DNA of 64,000 nucleotides, from positions 124,001-188,000 of the forward strand of contig NZ_JAOXSR010000008.1 in the NCBI RefSeq assembly GCF_026163685.1, read 5' to 3'. The notes under the pieces were generated by a model. The model had not been told where the DNA came from, did no database searches, and saw only the letters and a list, made by a program, of their open reading frames with translations. Positions 8,787-17,382 of this stretch are shown here, piece by piece. Origin of the DNA: Oerskovia flava. GTDB lineage: Bacteria; Actinomycetota; Actinomycetes; Actinomycetales; Cellulomonadaceae. How positions within the stretch are numbered: the first letter of the stretch is position 1; each line of letters opens with the position of its first letter. Both the position numbers and the translations under genes were made by a program.

Positions 8787-9829
8787 CCCGCGGTGGACTC
8801 GCGCTCGACGATCTCGAAGTCGGCGATCACCCGCTCGTAGGGGCGCTCGCTGCTGTCCTGGATCCGCGCCAGGAGCAGGTCGATCGCCGTGCGCGCGATC
8901 TGCTCGCGCCCCGGCGAGACGGTCGTCAGCGTCGGCGACGCGTAGGCGGCGTCCTCGATGTCGTCGAACCCGACGACGGCGATCTCGCCGGGCACGTCGA
9001 CGCGGCGGTCGTGGAGGGCGTGCAGCGCGCCGAGCGCTAGGGCGTCGTTGAGCCCGAAGACCGCGTCGATCTCGACGCCGGCGTCGAGGAGCCGCGCCAT
9101 CGCCTCGGCACCCGTCGACCGGTGCCACAGCCCGGCCTCGGCGACGAGGGCGGGGTCGTACGCCACGCCTGCCGCCTCGAGCGCCTCGCGGTAGCCGCGC
9201 ACTCGCAGCGCGGCCGAGCCGACGGCCTCCCCCTCGTGCGCACCGACCACCGCGATACGACGACGGCCGATCCCGAGGAGGTGCTCGGTGACGGCACGCG
9301 CAGCCTCCACGTTGTTCATCGTCACGTGGTCGGCAGGCCCGCCGAAGATGCGCTCGCCGAGGAGCACGACGGGGTACGGGACGTCGAGCGCAGCCCCGTC
9401 CTCGGGGCCGAGCGCGAGCGGGGAGTAGATGAGGCCGTCGGTGAGCTGGCGCCGTTCGCTCGTGAGGACCTCGAGCTCCCGCTCGCGCACGGCACCCGTC
9501 TGCTCGATGAGGACGATCACGCCCCGCTGCTCGGCGGCACGGATGACGGAGTCGGCGAGCTCGGCGAAGTACGGCAGGGAGAGCTCGGGCAGGGCGAGTC
9601 CGACGATGCCGGTGCGGCCCTGGCGCAGGTTGCGCGCCGAGATGTTGACGCGGTAGCCGAGGGCCTCGATGGCCTCCTCGACGCGTGCCCGCGTGCCGGG
9701 CCGGATGTGGGGGTAGCCGTTGACGACGTTGGACACGGTCTTGATCGACACGCCCGCCCGCGTGGCGACGTCGTTCATCGTCACCGCACCGCGCCCAGGC
9801 GTCGTGCCGTTCTTCCTCGCCCCGTTCAC
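8732..9829 (-). CDS. LacI-family transcriptional repressor of the arabinan locus
   Basis: 365 residues. The N-terminal helix-turn-helix reads MNDVATRAGVSIKTVSNVVNG, followed by the hinge and a periplasmic-binding-protein-like effector domain. It probably binds an arabinose-containing sugar and releases the CTACAACGTTGTAG-type operators found at 3153, 3252 and 9931. The GTG at 9829 is chosen because GGGAGG lies 8 nt upstream; a GTG at 9853 lacks a ribosome-binding site, and an ATG at 9778 would begin directly at the helix-turn-helix. The perfect operator about 100 bp upstream suggests autoregulation. Confidence 0.9.
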   Translation of the reverse strand: MNGARKNGTTPGRGAVTMNDVATRAGVSIKTVSNVVNGYPHIRPGTRARVEEAIEALGYRVNISARNLRQGRTGIVGLALPELSLPYFAELADSVIRAAEQRGVIVLIEQTGAVRERELEVLTSERRQLTDGLIYSPLALGPEDGAALDVPYPVVLLGERIFGGPADHVTMNNVEAARAVTEHLLGIGRRRIAVVGAHEGEAVGSAALRVRGYREALEAAGVAYDPALVAEAGLWHRSTGAEAMARLLDAGVEIDAVFGLNDALALGALHALHDRRVDVPGEIAVVGFDDIEDAAYASPTLTTVSPGREQIARTAIDLLLARIQDSSERPYERVIADFEIVERESTAGQSASVPVAAVPGRSILA

Positions 9830-9930
9830 CGCGTCAGCCTCCCGTGCCACCACGTCCCGGCCACGACGTCGTCACCGGGTCCCACGTCCGCGAGTGTGTC
9901 ACGGTCGACCCGCCGCGGGGAAGGACGATC

Positions 9931-9944
9931 CTACAACGTTGTAG
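9931..9944. promoter_or_regulatory. LacI-type operator 3 (perfect palindrome)
   Basis: CTACAACGTTGTAG is a perfect 14-bp palindrome with the central CG typical of LacI-family operators. It lies between lacI and the divergent phosphoglycerate mutase gene. A candidate -10 for lacI (TAGGAT on the minus strand, 9933-9928) abuts it, consistent with autoregulation. It is the best copy of the three sites and defines the motif. Confidence 0.8.
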
Positions 9945-10000
9945 AACGCTGTGGCCCGGCCGGGGTTGAGCGGATCGACCCGGGCTGGTTCGCTGGCAGC

Positions 10001-10786
10001 ATGACCCTCGGCTCCCTCGTCCTCCTCCGCCACGGCCAGAGCACGTACAACGCCGAGAACCGCTTCACCGGCATGCTCGACGTGCCGCTGTCCGCCCGCG
10101 GCGCCGACGAGGCGGCCACGGCCGGGGCGCACCTCGCCGAGGCGGTCCGTCGCGACCCCGCACTGACGCCGGCCCGCGTCGTGACCTCCCCGCTCGTGCG
10201 CGCGTCGGCCACCGCCTCGATCGTCGCCGCCACGCTGCCCGGACCGCCCCCGCTCGACGTCGACTGGCGGCTCGTCGAACGCCACTACGGTGCGTTCACC
10301 GCCGAGCTGCGCGAGACCGTGCGCACCGAGCACGGCGAGGCGGCCTACTGGGAGTACCGCCGCTCGCTCGACCACCGGCCACCACCCCTCGAGCCCGGCA
10401 CCCGCGCGCACACGCTCGTCGACGACGTGCTGCTGCGCCTGCCCGACGCCGCCCGCGCGGCCCTGCGCCGTGGCACCGAGTCGCTCGCCGACGTCGTCGC
10501 CCGGCTCGCCCCGTTCTGGGCCGAGCTCCAGGGGGACCTGGCCGCGGGCCGCAGCGTCCTCGTCGTCGGGCACGGCAACAGCCTGCGCGCGCTGTCGCTG
10601 CTGGTGGACCGGCTCACGCCCGAGGAGGTGCAGGACCTCAACATCCCGACCGGACACCCCCTGGTGCACCACGTCGAGCAGACGCCGGACGGCGGGCTCC
10701 GCCCGGTCCCCCGGGGCGGGACCTACCTGGACGCGCGGGGCGCCGAGGTCGCCCTCGAGGTTCTCGACGCGCGTGGCGGGACGTAG
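10001..10786 (+). CDS. gpmA: 2,3-bisphosphoglycerate-dependent phosphoglycerate mutase
   Basis: 261 residues. It interconverts 3- and 2-phosphoglycerate in glycolysis through a phosphohistidine. Visible motifs: LLRHGQSTYNAENRFTG with the catalytic His near residue 11, LVERHYGA with the acidic Glu, and VGHGNSLRAL with the second His. Length is slightly above the usual 230-250. The ribosome-binding site is weak. It diverges from lacI, and the operator at 9931-9944 lies 57 bp upstream, so LacI may influence it too; that is inference. Confidence 0.92.
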   Translation: MTLGSLVLLRHGQSTYNAENRFTGMLDVPLSARGADEAATAGAHLAEAVRRDPALTPARVVTSPLVRASATASIVAATLPGPPPLDVDWRLVERHYGAFTAELRETVRTEHGEAAYWEYRRSLDHRPPPLEPGTRAHTLVDDVLLRLPDAARAALRRGTESLADVVARLAPFWAELQGDLAAGRSVLVVGHGNSLRALSLLVDRLTPEEVQDLNIPTGHPLVHHVEQTPDGGLRPVPRGGTYLDARGAEVALEVLDARGGT

Positions 10787-10796
10787 GGCCGCACAC

Positions 10797-10816
10797 AACC
10801 TACGCATCCGTAAGTT
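10797..10816. promoter_or_regulatory. TetR-type operator at the acyl-CoA ligase start
   Basis: Imperfect 20-bp palindrome aacctacgcatccgtaagtt, arms AACYTACG and CGTARGTT around a 4-bp centre. TTACGG/CCGTAA-type palindromes are typical targets of TetR regulators of fatty-acid genes in actinobacteria. It ends 4 bp before the GTG of the ligase gene, so it must overlap the promoter or the transcription start. No tetR gene adjoins it. Confidence 0.6.
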
Positions 10817-10819
10817 ACC

Positions 10820-12580
10820 GTGTGGTACGTGAACTCCTTGGCGACGCGGCCGTGGCTCGACCGCTACTCCCCCGGTGTCCCTGCGACCGTCGACGTGCCC
10901 GACGAACCCGTCACCGCGGCGCTCGGCCGCGCCGCCGAGCGATGGCCCGACCGCGTCGCCGTCGACTTCATGGGGCAGGCGACGACCTACGCGCAGCTCG
11001 ACGCCGAGGTCGACCGCGCCGCCGCGGCGCTGCACACGCTCGGCGTCCGTCCCGGCGACCGCGTCGCGCTCGTGCTGCCCAACTGCACGTCCCACGTCGT
11101 CGCGTTCTACGCCGTCCTGCGCCTGGGTGCGATCGCCGTCGAGCACAACCCCACCTACACCGCCGAGGAGCTGGCGCACCAGCTCACGGACTCGGGCGCG
11201 AGCGTCGCCCTGGTGTGGCGCGTGGCCGTGCCCGCCGTGCTTGCGGCCCGCACGTCCCTCGGCGCACAGGACCCCGTCCGCGCGGTCGTCGCGGTCGACC
11301 TGACCGGCGACCTGCCCCTGCGCTCGCGCCTCGCGCTGCGTCTGCCCGTGCGGAAGGCCCGTGCGCTGCGGGCCGCGATGACCGGGCCGGTACCCGACGA
11401 CGTCCCCCGCTGGGACCGGCTCGTCGATGCCGCCGTCCCGCTCGAACCGTCGGCGGACCGGCCCGCGCCCACCGGCGACGACGTCGCGCTCCTGCAGTAC
11501 ACCGGCGGCACCACGGGCGTGCCCAAGGGAGCGGTCCTCACGCACCGCAACCTCGTCGCGAACGTCGTGCAGGGCGAGGCGTGGGCGCAGTTCCACGGCG
11601 GGCAGGACGTCGTCTACGGGATCCTGCCGTTCTTCCACGCGTTCGGCCTGACGTTCTGCCTCACCCTTCCGGCCCGCATCGGAGCGACGCTCGTCGCCTT
11701 CCCGAAGTTCGACCCGGAGGCCGTCGTCGCCGCCCAGCGGCGTCGGCCCGCGACGTTCCTGCCGGGCGTGGCCCCGATGTTCGGCCGGATCGTCGACGCG
11801 GCCGAGCGCGCCGGCGTCGGGCTCCGCTCCATCGAGCTCGCGTTCGCCGGCGCCATGCCCATCACCCCGGGAACGGCCGAGCGGTGGGAGCGCGCGACGG
11901 GCGGCCTGCTCATCGAGGGCTACGGCATGACGGAGTCGTCGCCCGTCTCGCTCGGCAACCCGTGCTCCGCGGACCGCCGGCCGGGGACGCTCGGTCTGCC
12001 GTTCCCCAGCACGGACATCCGCGTCGTCACACAGGACACGGAGAGCGGCGGAAGCGCCGAGAGCAGTGGCGTGACCGACGCCGTCCCCGACGAGGGCGGC
12101 ACCGTGCGCGGCGAGCTCCTGGTCCGCGGGCCGCAGGTGTTCTCGGGGTACTGGGACCGACCGGAGGAGACGGCGTCCCAGCTGCTCGACGGCGGCTGGT
12201 TGCGCACGGGCGACGTCGTCACCGTCGACACGGACGGCGTCGTCACCCTCGTCGACCGCATCAAGGAGCTCATCATCACCGGCGGCTTCAACGTCTATCC
12301 CTCCCAGGTCGAGGACCACCTGCGCGAGATGCCGGGCGTGACGGACGTCGCCGTCGTCGGGCTGCCCGACGACCGGTCCGGCGAGCAGGTCGTCGCCGCG
12401 ATCGTCGCCGAGCCGGGGACGTCCGCCCCGACCCTCGCCGCGGTGCGGGCCTGGGGCGAGTCCCGGCTCGCCCGGTACGCGCTCCCCCAGGAGGTCGTGG
12501 CCGTCGACGAGCTGCCGCGCTCGCAGATCGGCAAGGTCCTGCGGCGCGTCGTGCGCGAGGACCTCCTGCGCGGGCGCTGA
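10820..12580 (+). CDS. fadD: Long-chain fatty-acid-CoA ligase (AMP-binding enzyme)
   Basis: 586 residues of the ANL superfamily, which activates fatty acids with ATP and CoA. Motifs in order: P-loop YTGGTTGVPKGA (near 230), GYGMTESS (near 370), GWLRTGDVV (near 455), hinge IKELIITGGFNVYPS, and the catalytic Lys in IGKVLRR near the end. A GTG at 10820 or 10829 could start translation and no Shine-Dalgarno is seen, so initiation may be leaderless. The palindrome just upstream suggests repression by an unlinked TetR protein responding to acyl-CoA. Confidence 0.9.
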   Translation: MWYVNSLATRPWLDRYSPGVPATVDVPDEPVTAALGRAAERWPDRVAVDFMGQATTYAQLDAEVDRAAAALHTLGVRPGDRVALVLPNCTSHVVAFYAVLRLGAIAVEHNPTYTAEELAHQLTDSGASVALVWRVAVPAVLAARTSLGAQDPVRAVVAVDLTGDLPLRSRLALRLPVRKARALRAAMTGPVPDDVPRWDRLVDAAVPLEPSADRPAPTGDDVALLQYTGGTTGVPKGAVLTHRNLVANVVQGEAWAQFHGGQDVVYGILPFFHAFGLTFCLTLPARIGATLVAFPKFDPEAVVAAQRRRPATFLPGVAPMFGRIVDAAERAGVGLRSIELAFAGAMPITPGTAERWERATGGLLIEGYGMTESSPVSLGNPCSADRRPGTLGLPFPSTDIRVVTQDTESGGSAESSGVTDAVPDEGGTVRGELLVRGPQVFSGYWDRPEETASQLLDGGWLRTGDVVTVDTDGVVTLVDRIKELIITGGFNVYPSQVEDHLREMPGVTDVAVVGLPDDRSGEQVVAAIVAEPGTSAPTLAAVRAWGESRLARYALPQEVVAVDELPRSQIGKVLRRVVREDLLRGR

Positions 12581-12685
12581 GGGAACCGGACGCAGCGGGT
12601 GAAGTCCGCCCGCACCGGGCGTTCCGTTCGGGGCAATCCGCGACACATCGTGCGCCGACACCGCGTAGCGGGCAATACTGGCCCG

Positions 12686-14956
12686 GTGACGGAGGTCCAG
12701 GCGGTCCGCGATCTCGTCGAGGCCGGCCTCGGCGAGCCGGTCGCCGACGAGTCCTTCGACCGCTTCGCGCGCCTCGTGCGCCGCCAGCTCGGGGTCCCCA
12801 CCGCGCTCGTCGCGCTCGTGCTCGAGGACGAGCAGGTCCTGCCCGGGGCGCTCGGGCTGCCGGAGCCCGTGCAGACCGAGCGGCGCATCCCGCTGACCCA
12901 CTCGTTCTGCCGCTTCGTCGTCGACACCCGGCAGCCGCTCGTCGTCCAGGACGCCCGTGCGGTGCCCGCCCTGCGGGACAACCCCGCCATCGACGCGCTC
13001 GGTGTCGTGGCGTACGCGGGCTTCCCGATCTTCGACCAGCGCGGCCGCGCCGTCGGCTCGTTGTGCGCGATCGACGCCGTCCCCCACGAGTGGACCGAGA
13101 CGCAGCTCGCCACGCTGACCGACCTCGCCGCGGCGTGCACGTCGGAGCTGCGCCTGCGGGTCGAGCGGGAGCGCGCGCGGCGGATGCAGCACGTCGCGCT
13201 GCAGGCCACCCGCCGCAACCGGCTCCTGCTCGAGCTGAGCGAGGCCTTCGGGGACGCCCAGTCCGTCGAGGACGTCGTGGAGACCCTCGCGATCGTCGGC
13301 GCCGGCGGGATCGGCGCGCGCTACGCGGGTCTCGCGCTCCTCGACCCTGGGCGCAAGAGCATGACCTACACGACGCTCGACCACCTCGAGCCGCGCCTCT
13401 CCCGGTCCTACCGCCGGGTGCGGCTCGACGACCCGCGGCCGAGCGCGTACGCCGCGCGCACGCAGGAGACCGTCTGCTTCCGCAGCACCGACGAGCTCGT
13501 GGCGAGCTTCCCGGCCACCCGGGACTTCGTGGACACGTCCGTCGGGGCGCGGGCGTTCATCCCGGTGCTGTCCGGTCCTCGGCTGCTCGGTGTCCTCGCC
13601 CTCGCGTGGGACGCCGAGAAGGACTTCGACAAGGAGTCGATGTCGGTCAAGCTCGCTCTCGCGACCTACACCGCGCACGCGCTCGAGCGCGTGCGGCTCC
13701 TCGACGAGCGCCGCGAGGCGGCCAAGACCCTGCAGGCCGCGATGCTCACCGCACTACCCCAGGTGCGCAACCTCGAGCTCGCCTCGACCTACTCGCCCGC
13801 GACGCGCACGGACCAGGTCGGGGGCGACTGGTACGACGCCGTCGTGCTCGACGACGACGCGGCGGTCCTCATGATCGGCGACGTCACGGGCCACGACATG
13901 CGGGCGGCCGCCGAGATGGGCCAGCTGCGCTCCATGCTCCGCACCTTCGCGTGGAGCCAGGACGAGGCGCCGGCGACGCTGCTGCGGATGCTCGACAAGG
14001 CGAACAGCGGGCTCGCGCTGCAGGCGAGCGGCACGGCGGTCGTCGCCCGCATGGACCGGCACGTCCCCCGGGCGCCGCAGCGACGCTCACGCCGCCGCGG
14101 CACGCACGCGGCCGAGCCCGAGCCGGAGGTCGTGCGCGGCGTGTCCTACGACCTCACGTGGTCGAACGCGGGCCACCTGCCGCCCCTCGTCCTGCGCGAC
14201 GACGGCCGGGTCGACGTGCTCGACGGCGACCCCGACCTCATGCTCGGGTTCGTGCCGGGCACGTCCCGCCGGGACCACTCGACCGTCCTGCACCCCGGGG
14301 ACACGCTCCTGCTGTACACCGACGGTCTCGTCGAGCGGCGCGGCACGTCGATCGGCAGCCGGATCGAACGGCTCGCTGCCGCGCTCGGCGAGCACCACGG
14401 GGGGTCGACGAGCACGCTGCCGTCCGCCCTGGTGCGTCGGCTGGTCGGCGAGCGCCAGCGGGACGACATCGCGGTGCTCGCGGTCCGGGTGCGGCACGGG
14501 ATCGGGGTCCCGGGGCCCGTCGGCGGCGAACCTGCCCTCGTCGCCCGCCCGGTCCCGTACTCCTCGGCCGCCATCGCCCCGGCCCGCCGGTGGGTGGACG
14601 ACGTCCTGGAGAGCTGCGAGATGTCCCGCGACGCCCGGCGCACGGCGATGCTGCTCACGAGCGAGATCCTCACCAACGCGTTCGAGCACGGCGAGCCGCC
14701 GCTCGAGGTGGTCGTGGAGTCGGACCACCAGCGCGTCCGGGTCGGTGTGCAGGACAGCTCGCCGCGGGAACCGACCGTGAAGTACCCGCAGCCGCACGAG
14801 CCCGGCGGGCGCGGGGTGCAGTTCCTCGAGCGCTACGCGAGCCGCTGGGGGGTCGAACGGCACCCGGTCACCGCGCCGCACCACGCGTCGGAGCCGCGGC
14901 CCGGTCCGGCCAAGACGGTCTGGTTCGAGATGGATCGGTCCCGCACCCCGACCTGA
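12686..14956 (+). CDS. GAF-GAF-SpoIIE phosphatase with C-terminal RsbW-like ATPase domain
   Basis: 756 residues. Domains in order: GAF (about 10-160), second GAF (about 180-350), PP2C/SpoIIE phosphatase (about 360-610) with VGGDWYD, GDVTGHD, YTDGLVERR and RDDIAV metal-binding motifs, then a HATPase_c_2 domain (about 630-756) with the N-box ILTNAFEHG. One protein thus carries both the phosphatase and the kinase halves of a partner switch. A low-complexity Arg-rich insertion lies inside the phosphatase domain. The GTG at 12686 has AATACT 6 nt upstream and no ribosome-binding site, which fits a leaderless start. It lies 62 bp before the ECF sigma gene, its possible target. Confidence 0.85.
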   Translation: MTEVQAVRDLVEAGLGEPVADESFDRFARLVRRQLGVPTALVALVLEDEQVLPGALGLPEPVQTERRIPLTHSFCRFVVDTRQPLVVQDARAVPALRDNPAIDALGVVAYAGFPIFDQRGRAVGSLCAIDAVPHEWTETQLATLTDLAAACTSELRLRVERERARRMQHVALQATRRNRLLLELSEAFGDAQSVEDVVETLAIVGAGGIGARYAGLALLDPGRKSMTYTTLDHLEPRLSRSYRRVRLDDPRPSAYAARTQETVCFRSTDELVASFPATRDFVDTSVGARAFIPVLSGPRLLGVLALAWDAEKDFDKESMSVKLALATYTAHALERVRLLDERREAAKTLQAAMLTALPQVRNLELASTYSPATRTDQVGGDWYDAVVLDDDAAVLMIGDVTGHDMRAAAEMGQLRSMLRTFAWSQDEAPATLLRMLDKANSGLALQASGTAVVARMDRHVPRAPQRRSRRRGTHAAEPEPEVVRGVSYDLTWSNAGHLPPLVLRDDGRVDVLDGDPDLMLGFVPGTSRRDHSTVLHPGDTLLLYTDGLVERRGTSIGSRIERLAAALGEHHGGSTSTLPSALVRRLVGERQRDDIAVLAVRVRHGIGVPGPVGGEPALVARPVPYSSAAIAPARRWVDDVLESCEMSRDARRTAMLLTSEILTNAFEHGEPPLEVVVESDHQRVRVGVQDSSPREPTVKYPQPHEPGGRGVQFLERYASRWGVERHPVTAPHHASEPRPGPAKTVWFEMDRSRTPT

Positions 14957-15018
14957 GGTCGTGTCGGACCGCAGGAGTAGCGTGTGTGGTCTGGCTCACG
15001 GACGCCGAGAGGGACACC

Positions 15019-16104
15019 ATGACGGATCTCGCCACCACCCAGGGCACCACGACGAAGGACGGGGCGCGCGCGCCGGGGGACCGTCCGGTCGTCGCCTCCG
15101 AGGAGGAGCTCGGAGCCCTCCTCGAGACGTACCGCGCCGAGCTCACGGGCTACTGCTACCGGATGCTCGGGTCCTCGTTCGAGGCCGACGACGCGGTCCA
15201 GGACACCATGGTCCGCGCCTGGCGGGCCTACGAGCGCTTCGAGGGCCGCTCGTCGCTGCGGTCCTGGCTCTACCGGATCGCCACGAACGTCTGCTTCGAC
15301 GCCCTGTCGGGTCGCGGACGACGCGAACGACCGATGGGCCTGGGCGCGGCGCAGACCGCCGAGCTGTCGAACCTCGGCCTCGAGCTGCCCGAGGAGACAT
15401 GGGTCCAGCCCGTCGCCGACGACCAGGTCCTCCCCCGCGAGGGAGACCCGGCGGACGTCGCGGTCGGCCGCGAGAGCATCCGCCTGGCGTTCGTCGCAGC
15501 GCTGCAGCACCTGCCGCCCAAGCAGCGGGCCGTGCTGATCCTGCGGGAGGTCCTGCGCTGGCAGGCATCGGAGGTCGCGACCCTCCTGGAGACGTCGGTC
15601 CCCTCGGTCAACAGCGCCCTGCAGCGTGCTCGGGCGACGATGACGGCACGCGCCCGCTGGTCGAGCGACACCGCGGACGGCGGGGCGTCGGACGACGCCT
15701 CACCGGCCGACGAGGAGCAGCACCTGGCCGCCGCCGAGCAGGCTCTGCTCGAGCGATACATGGACGCGTTCGAGCGCTACGACATGGACGCGCTCGTCGC
15801 CCTGCTCCGGGAGGACGCGACGCTGTCGATGCCGCCCTACGCCCTGTGGCTGCAGGGACCCACCGAGATCGTGCGGTGGATGGTCGGCCCGGGCCACGAG
15901 TGCGAGGGCTCCCGGATGGTCCCCGTGCGCGCGAACGGCTCCATCGCGTTCGGCCAGTACCGGCGCAGCGCCGACGGCGGGCACGAGCCCTGGGCGTTGC
16001 AGGTCATCGAGACCGAGGGCAGTCGGGTGACGGGCATCAACGCGTTCCTCGACACCGGGACGTGGTTCCCCCGCTTCGGGCTCCCGGAGCGCCTCGACAC
16101 CTGA
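15019..16104 (+). CDS. ECF sigma factor with SnoaL-like C-terminal domain (SigG/SigJ-like)
   Basis: 361 residues. Region 2 (about 35-105) contains AELTGYCYRMLG and DAVQDTMVRAW; region 4 (about 160-215) contains LPPKQRAVLILREVL and the recognition helix SVPSVNSALQRAR. The last 130 residues resemble a SnoaL/NTF2-like fold, which in such ECF factors replaces a separate anti-sigma factor and tunes activity. The ATG has GAGAGGG upstream. It follows the GAF-SpoIIE-HATPase gene by 62 bp, so the two may be cotranscribed or functionally linked. Confidence 0.88.
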   Translation: MTDLATTQGTTTKDGARAPGDRPVVASEEELGALLETYRAELTGYCYRMLGSSFEADDAVQDTMVRAWRAYERFEGRSSLRSWLYRIATNVCFDALSGRGRRERPMGLGAAQTAELSNLGLELPEETWVQPVADDQVLPREGDPADVAVGRESIRLAFVAALQHLPPKQRAVLILREVLRWQASEVATLLETSVPSVNSALQRARATMTARARWSSDTADGGASDDASPADEEQHLAAAEQALLERYMDAFERYDMDALVALLREDATLSMPPYALWLQGPTEIVRWMVGPGHECEGSRMVPVRANGSIAFGQYRRSADGGHEPWALQVIETEGSRVTGINAFLDTGTWFPRFGLPERLDT

Positions 16105-16144
16105 CCCGCTGGCGGCCCGGGCACCTGGGCACCACCATGTCGTC

Positions 16145-17356
16145 ATGGAGAGCACCCTCGTGCCCGGGCTCGCGGTCGTCGTGGCGCTCGGCGTGGCCGG
16201 GCAGGTCGTCGCACGTGCGCTGAGGGTGCCGTCGGTCCTCGTGCTGCTCGCGCTCGGCCTCCTCGCCGGGCCCGTGCTCGGACTCGTCGACCCTGACGAG
16301 CTGCTGGGGGACGCCCTGTTCCCGCTCGTCTCGCTCGCGGTCGGGCTGCTGCTCTTCGAGGAGTCGCTCAAGCTCGACCGGGCCCGCCTGCGGGGCGGCG
16401 CCCGGCGGCCCGTCGCCCTGCTGGTCACGCTCGGCGCAGTCCTCACGGGCCTCGGCGCGACGGCGATCGCCTGGCTGGTGCTCGACCTCCCGCTGTCCCA
16501 CGCGGGGGTGATCGGGGCGATCCTCATCGTGTCCGGGCCGACCGTCGTCGGACCGCTGCTGCAGGTCATCCGCCCGAAGCAGCCGCTCGAGTCGGTGCTG
16601 GCGTTCGAGGGGATCTTCATCGACCCGATCGGGGCGGCCGTCGCGCTCACGGTCGCGAACGTCGCGCTGCACGCCGAGAGCGCGCACCTCGGATCGACGA
16701 TGATCAGCGGTGTGCTCACCGGGACGGTGGCGGCGGCCGCGTACGTCGCCCTGATCAGGTGGACGCCCGTCCCGCGCGCCACCGAGGTCGCCCTCGCGTT
16801 CGCGACCGCCCTCGGCACGTACGCGGTCGCGGAGTCGATCCACGAGGAGGGCGGGCTGTTCGCGACGACGGTGCTCGGGCTGGTGCTGGCGAACCAGCGC
16901 TGGGCGGACATCGAGCCGCTGCACGAGTTCGGCAGCCACATCGGCCTGCTGCTCATCGGTTCCCTGTTCATCCTGCTCGCCGCCCGCATCGAGCTCGGCG
17001 CGCTCGCCGCGTACGCGCTGCCCACGCTGGTGATCGTGGCGCTGCTCGTCCTCGTGCTGCGCCCGCTCGTCGCGGCCGCAGCGACGGCCGGGAGCGTGCT
17101 GACGCTGCGCGAGCGCGCCATGGTGGGCTGGATGGCGCCGCGCGGGATCGTCGCGGCGTCGACGGCGTCGGTGTTCGCGCTGCGGTTCGAGGACGCCGGC
17201 GAACCGTTCGAGGCCCTGGTACCCGTGGTCTTCGGCGTGGTCCTGCTCACCGCCGTCGTCTACGGGCTGACGGGGCCGCTCGTCGCACGTCTGCTCGGTG
17301 TGCGCTCGCCGGCACCGGAGGTCCTCGACCCCGACGGAGTGCCGGTCACCAGGTAG
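16145..17356 (+). CDS. CPA1-type cation:proton antiporter
   Basis: 403 residues, with about 11-12 membrane segments and no long soluble tail. Family features are SGPTVVGPLL and FEGIFIDPIGAAVA, where the acidic residues in the middle of the membrane exchange protons for Na+ or K+. It resembles the membrane part of NhaP-type exchangers. The start ATG lacks a clear ribosome-binding site. The AI-2E family gene follows in the same direction but has its own leaderless-type promoter. Confidence 0.82.
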   Translation: MESTLVPGLAVVVALGVAGQVVARALRVPSVLVLLALGLLAGPVLGLVDPDELLGDALFPLVSLAVGLLLFEESLKLDRARLRGGARRPVALLVTLGAVLTGLGATAIAWLVLDLPLSHAGVIGAILIVSGPTVVGPLLQVIRPKQPLESVLAFEGIFIDPIGAAVALTVANVALHAESAHLGSTMISGVLTGTVAAAAYVALIRWTPVPRATEVALAFATALGTYAVAESIHEEGGLFATTVLGLVLANQRWADIEPLHEFGSHIGLLLIGSLFILLAARIELGALAAYALPTLVIVALLVLVLRPLVAAAATAGSVLTLRERAMVGWMAPRGIVAASTASVFALRFEDAGEPFEALVPVVFGVVLLTAVVYGLTGPLVARLLGVRSPAPEVLDPDGVPVTR

Positions 17357-17382
17357 GCGGCGCAGTCCGCTACCTTGCGTCT

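Noticed and set aside
9899-13678. 1259-codon open frame on the minus strand
   Set aside because: It runs antisense through the phosphoglycerate mutase, acyl-CoA ligase and phosphatase genes, is rich in Arg/Gly/Asp repeats and matches no domain.
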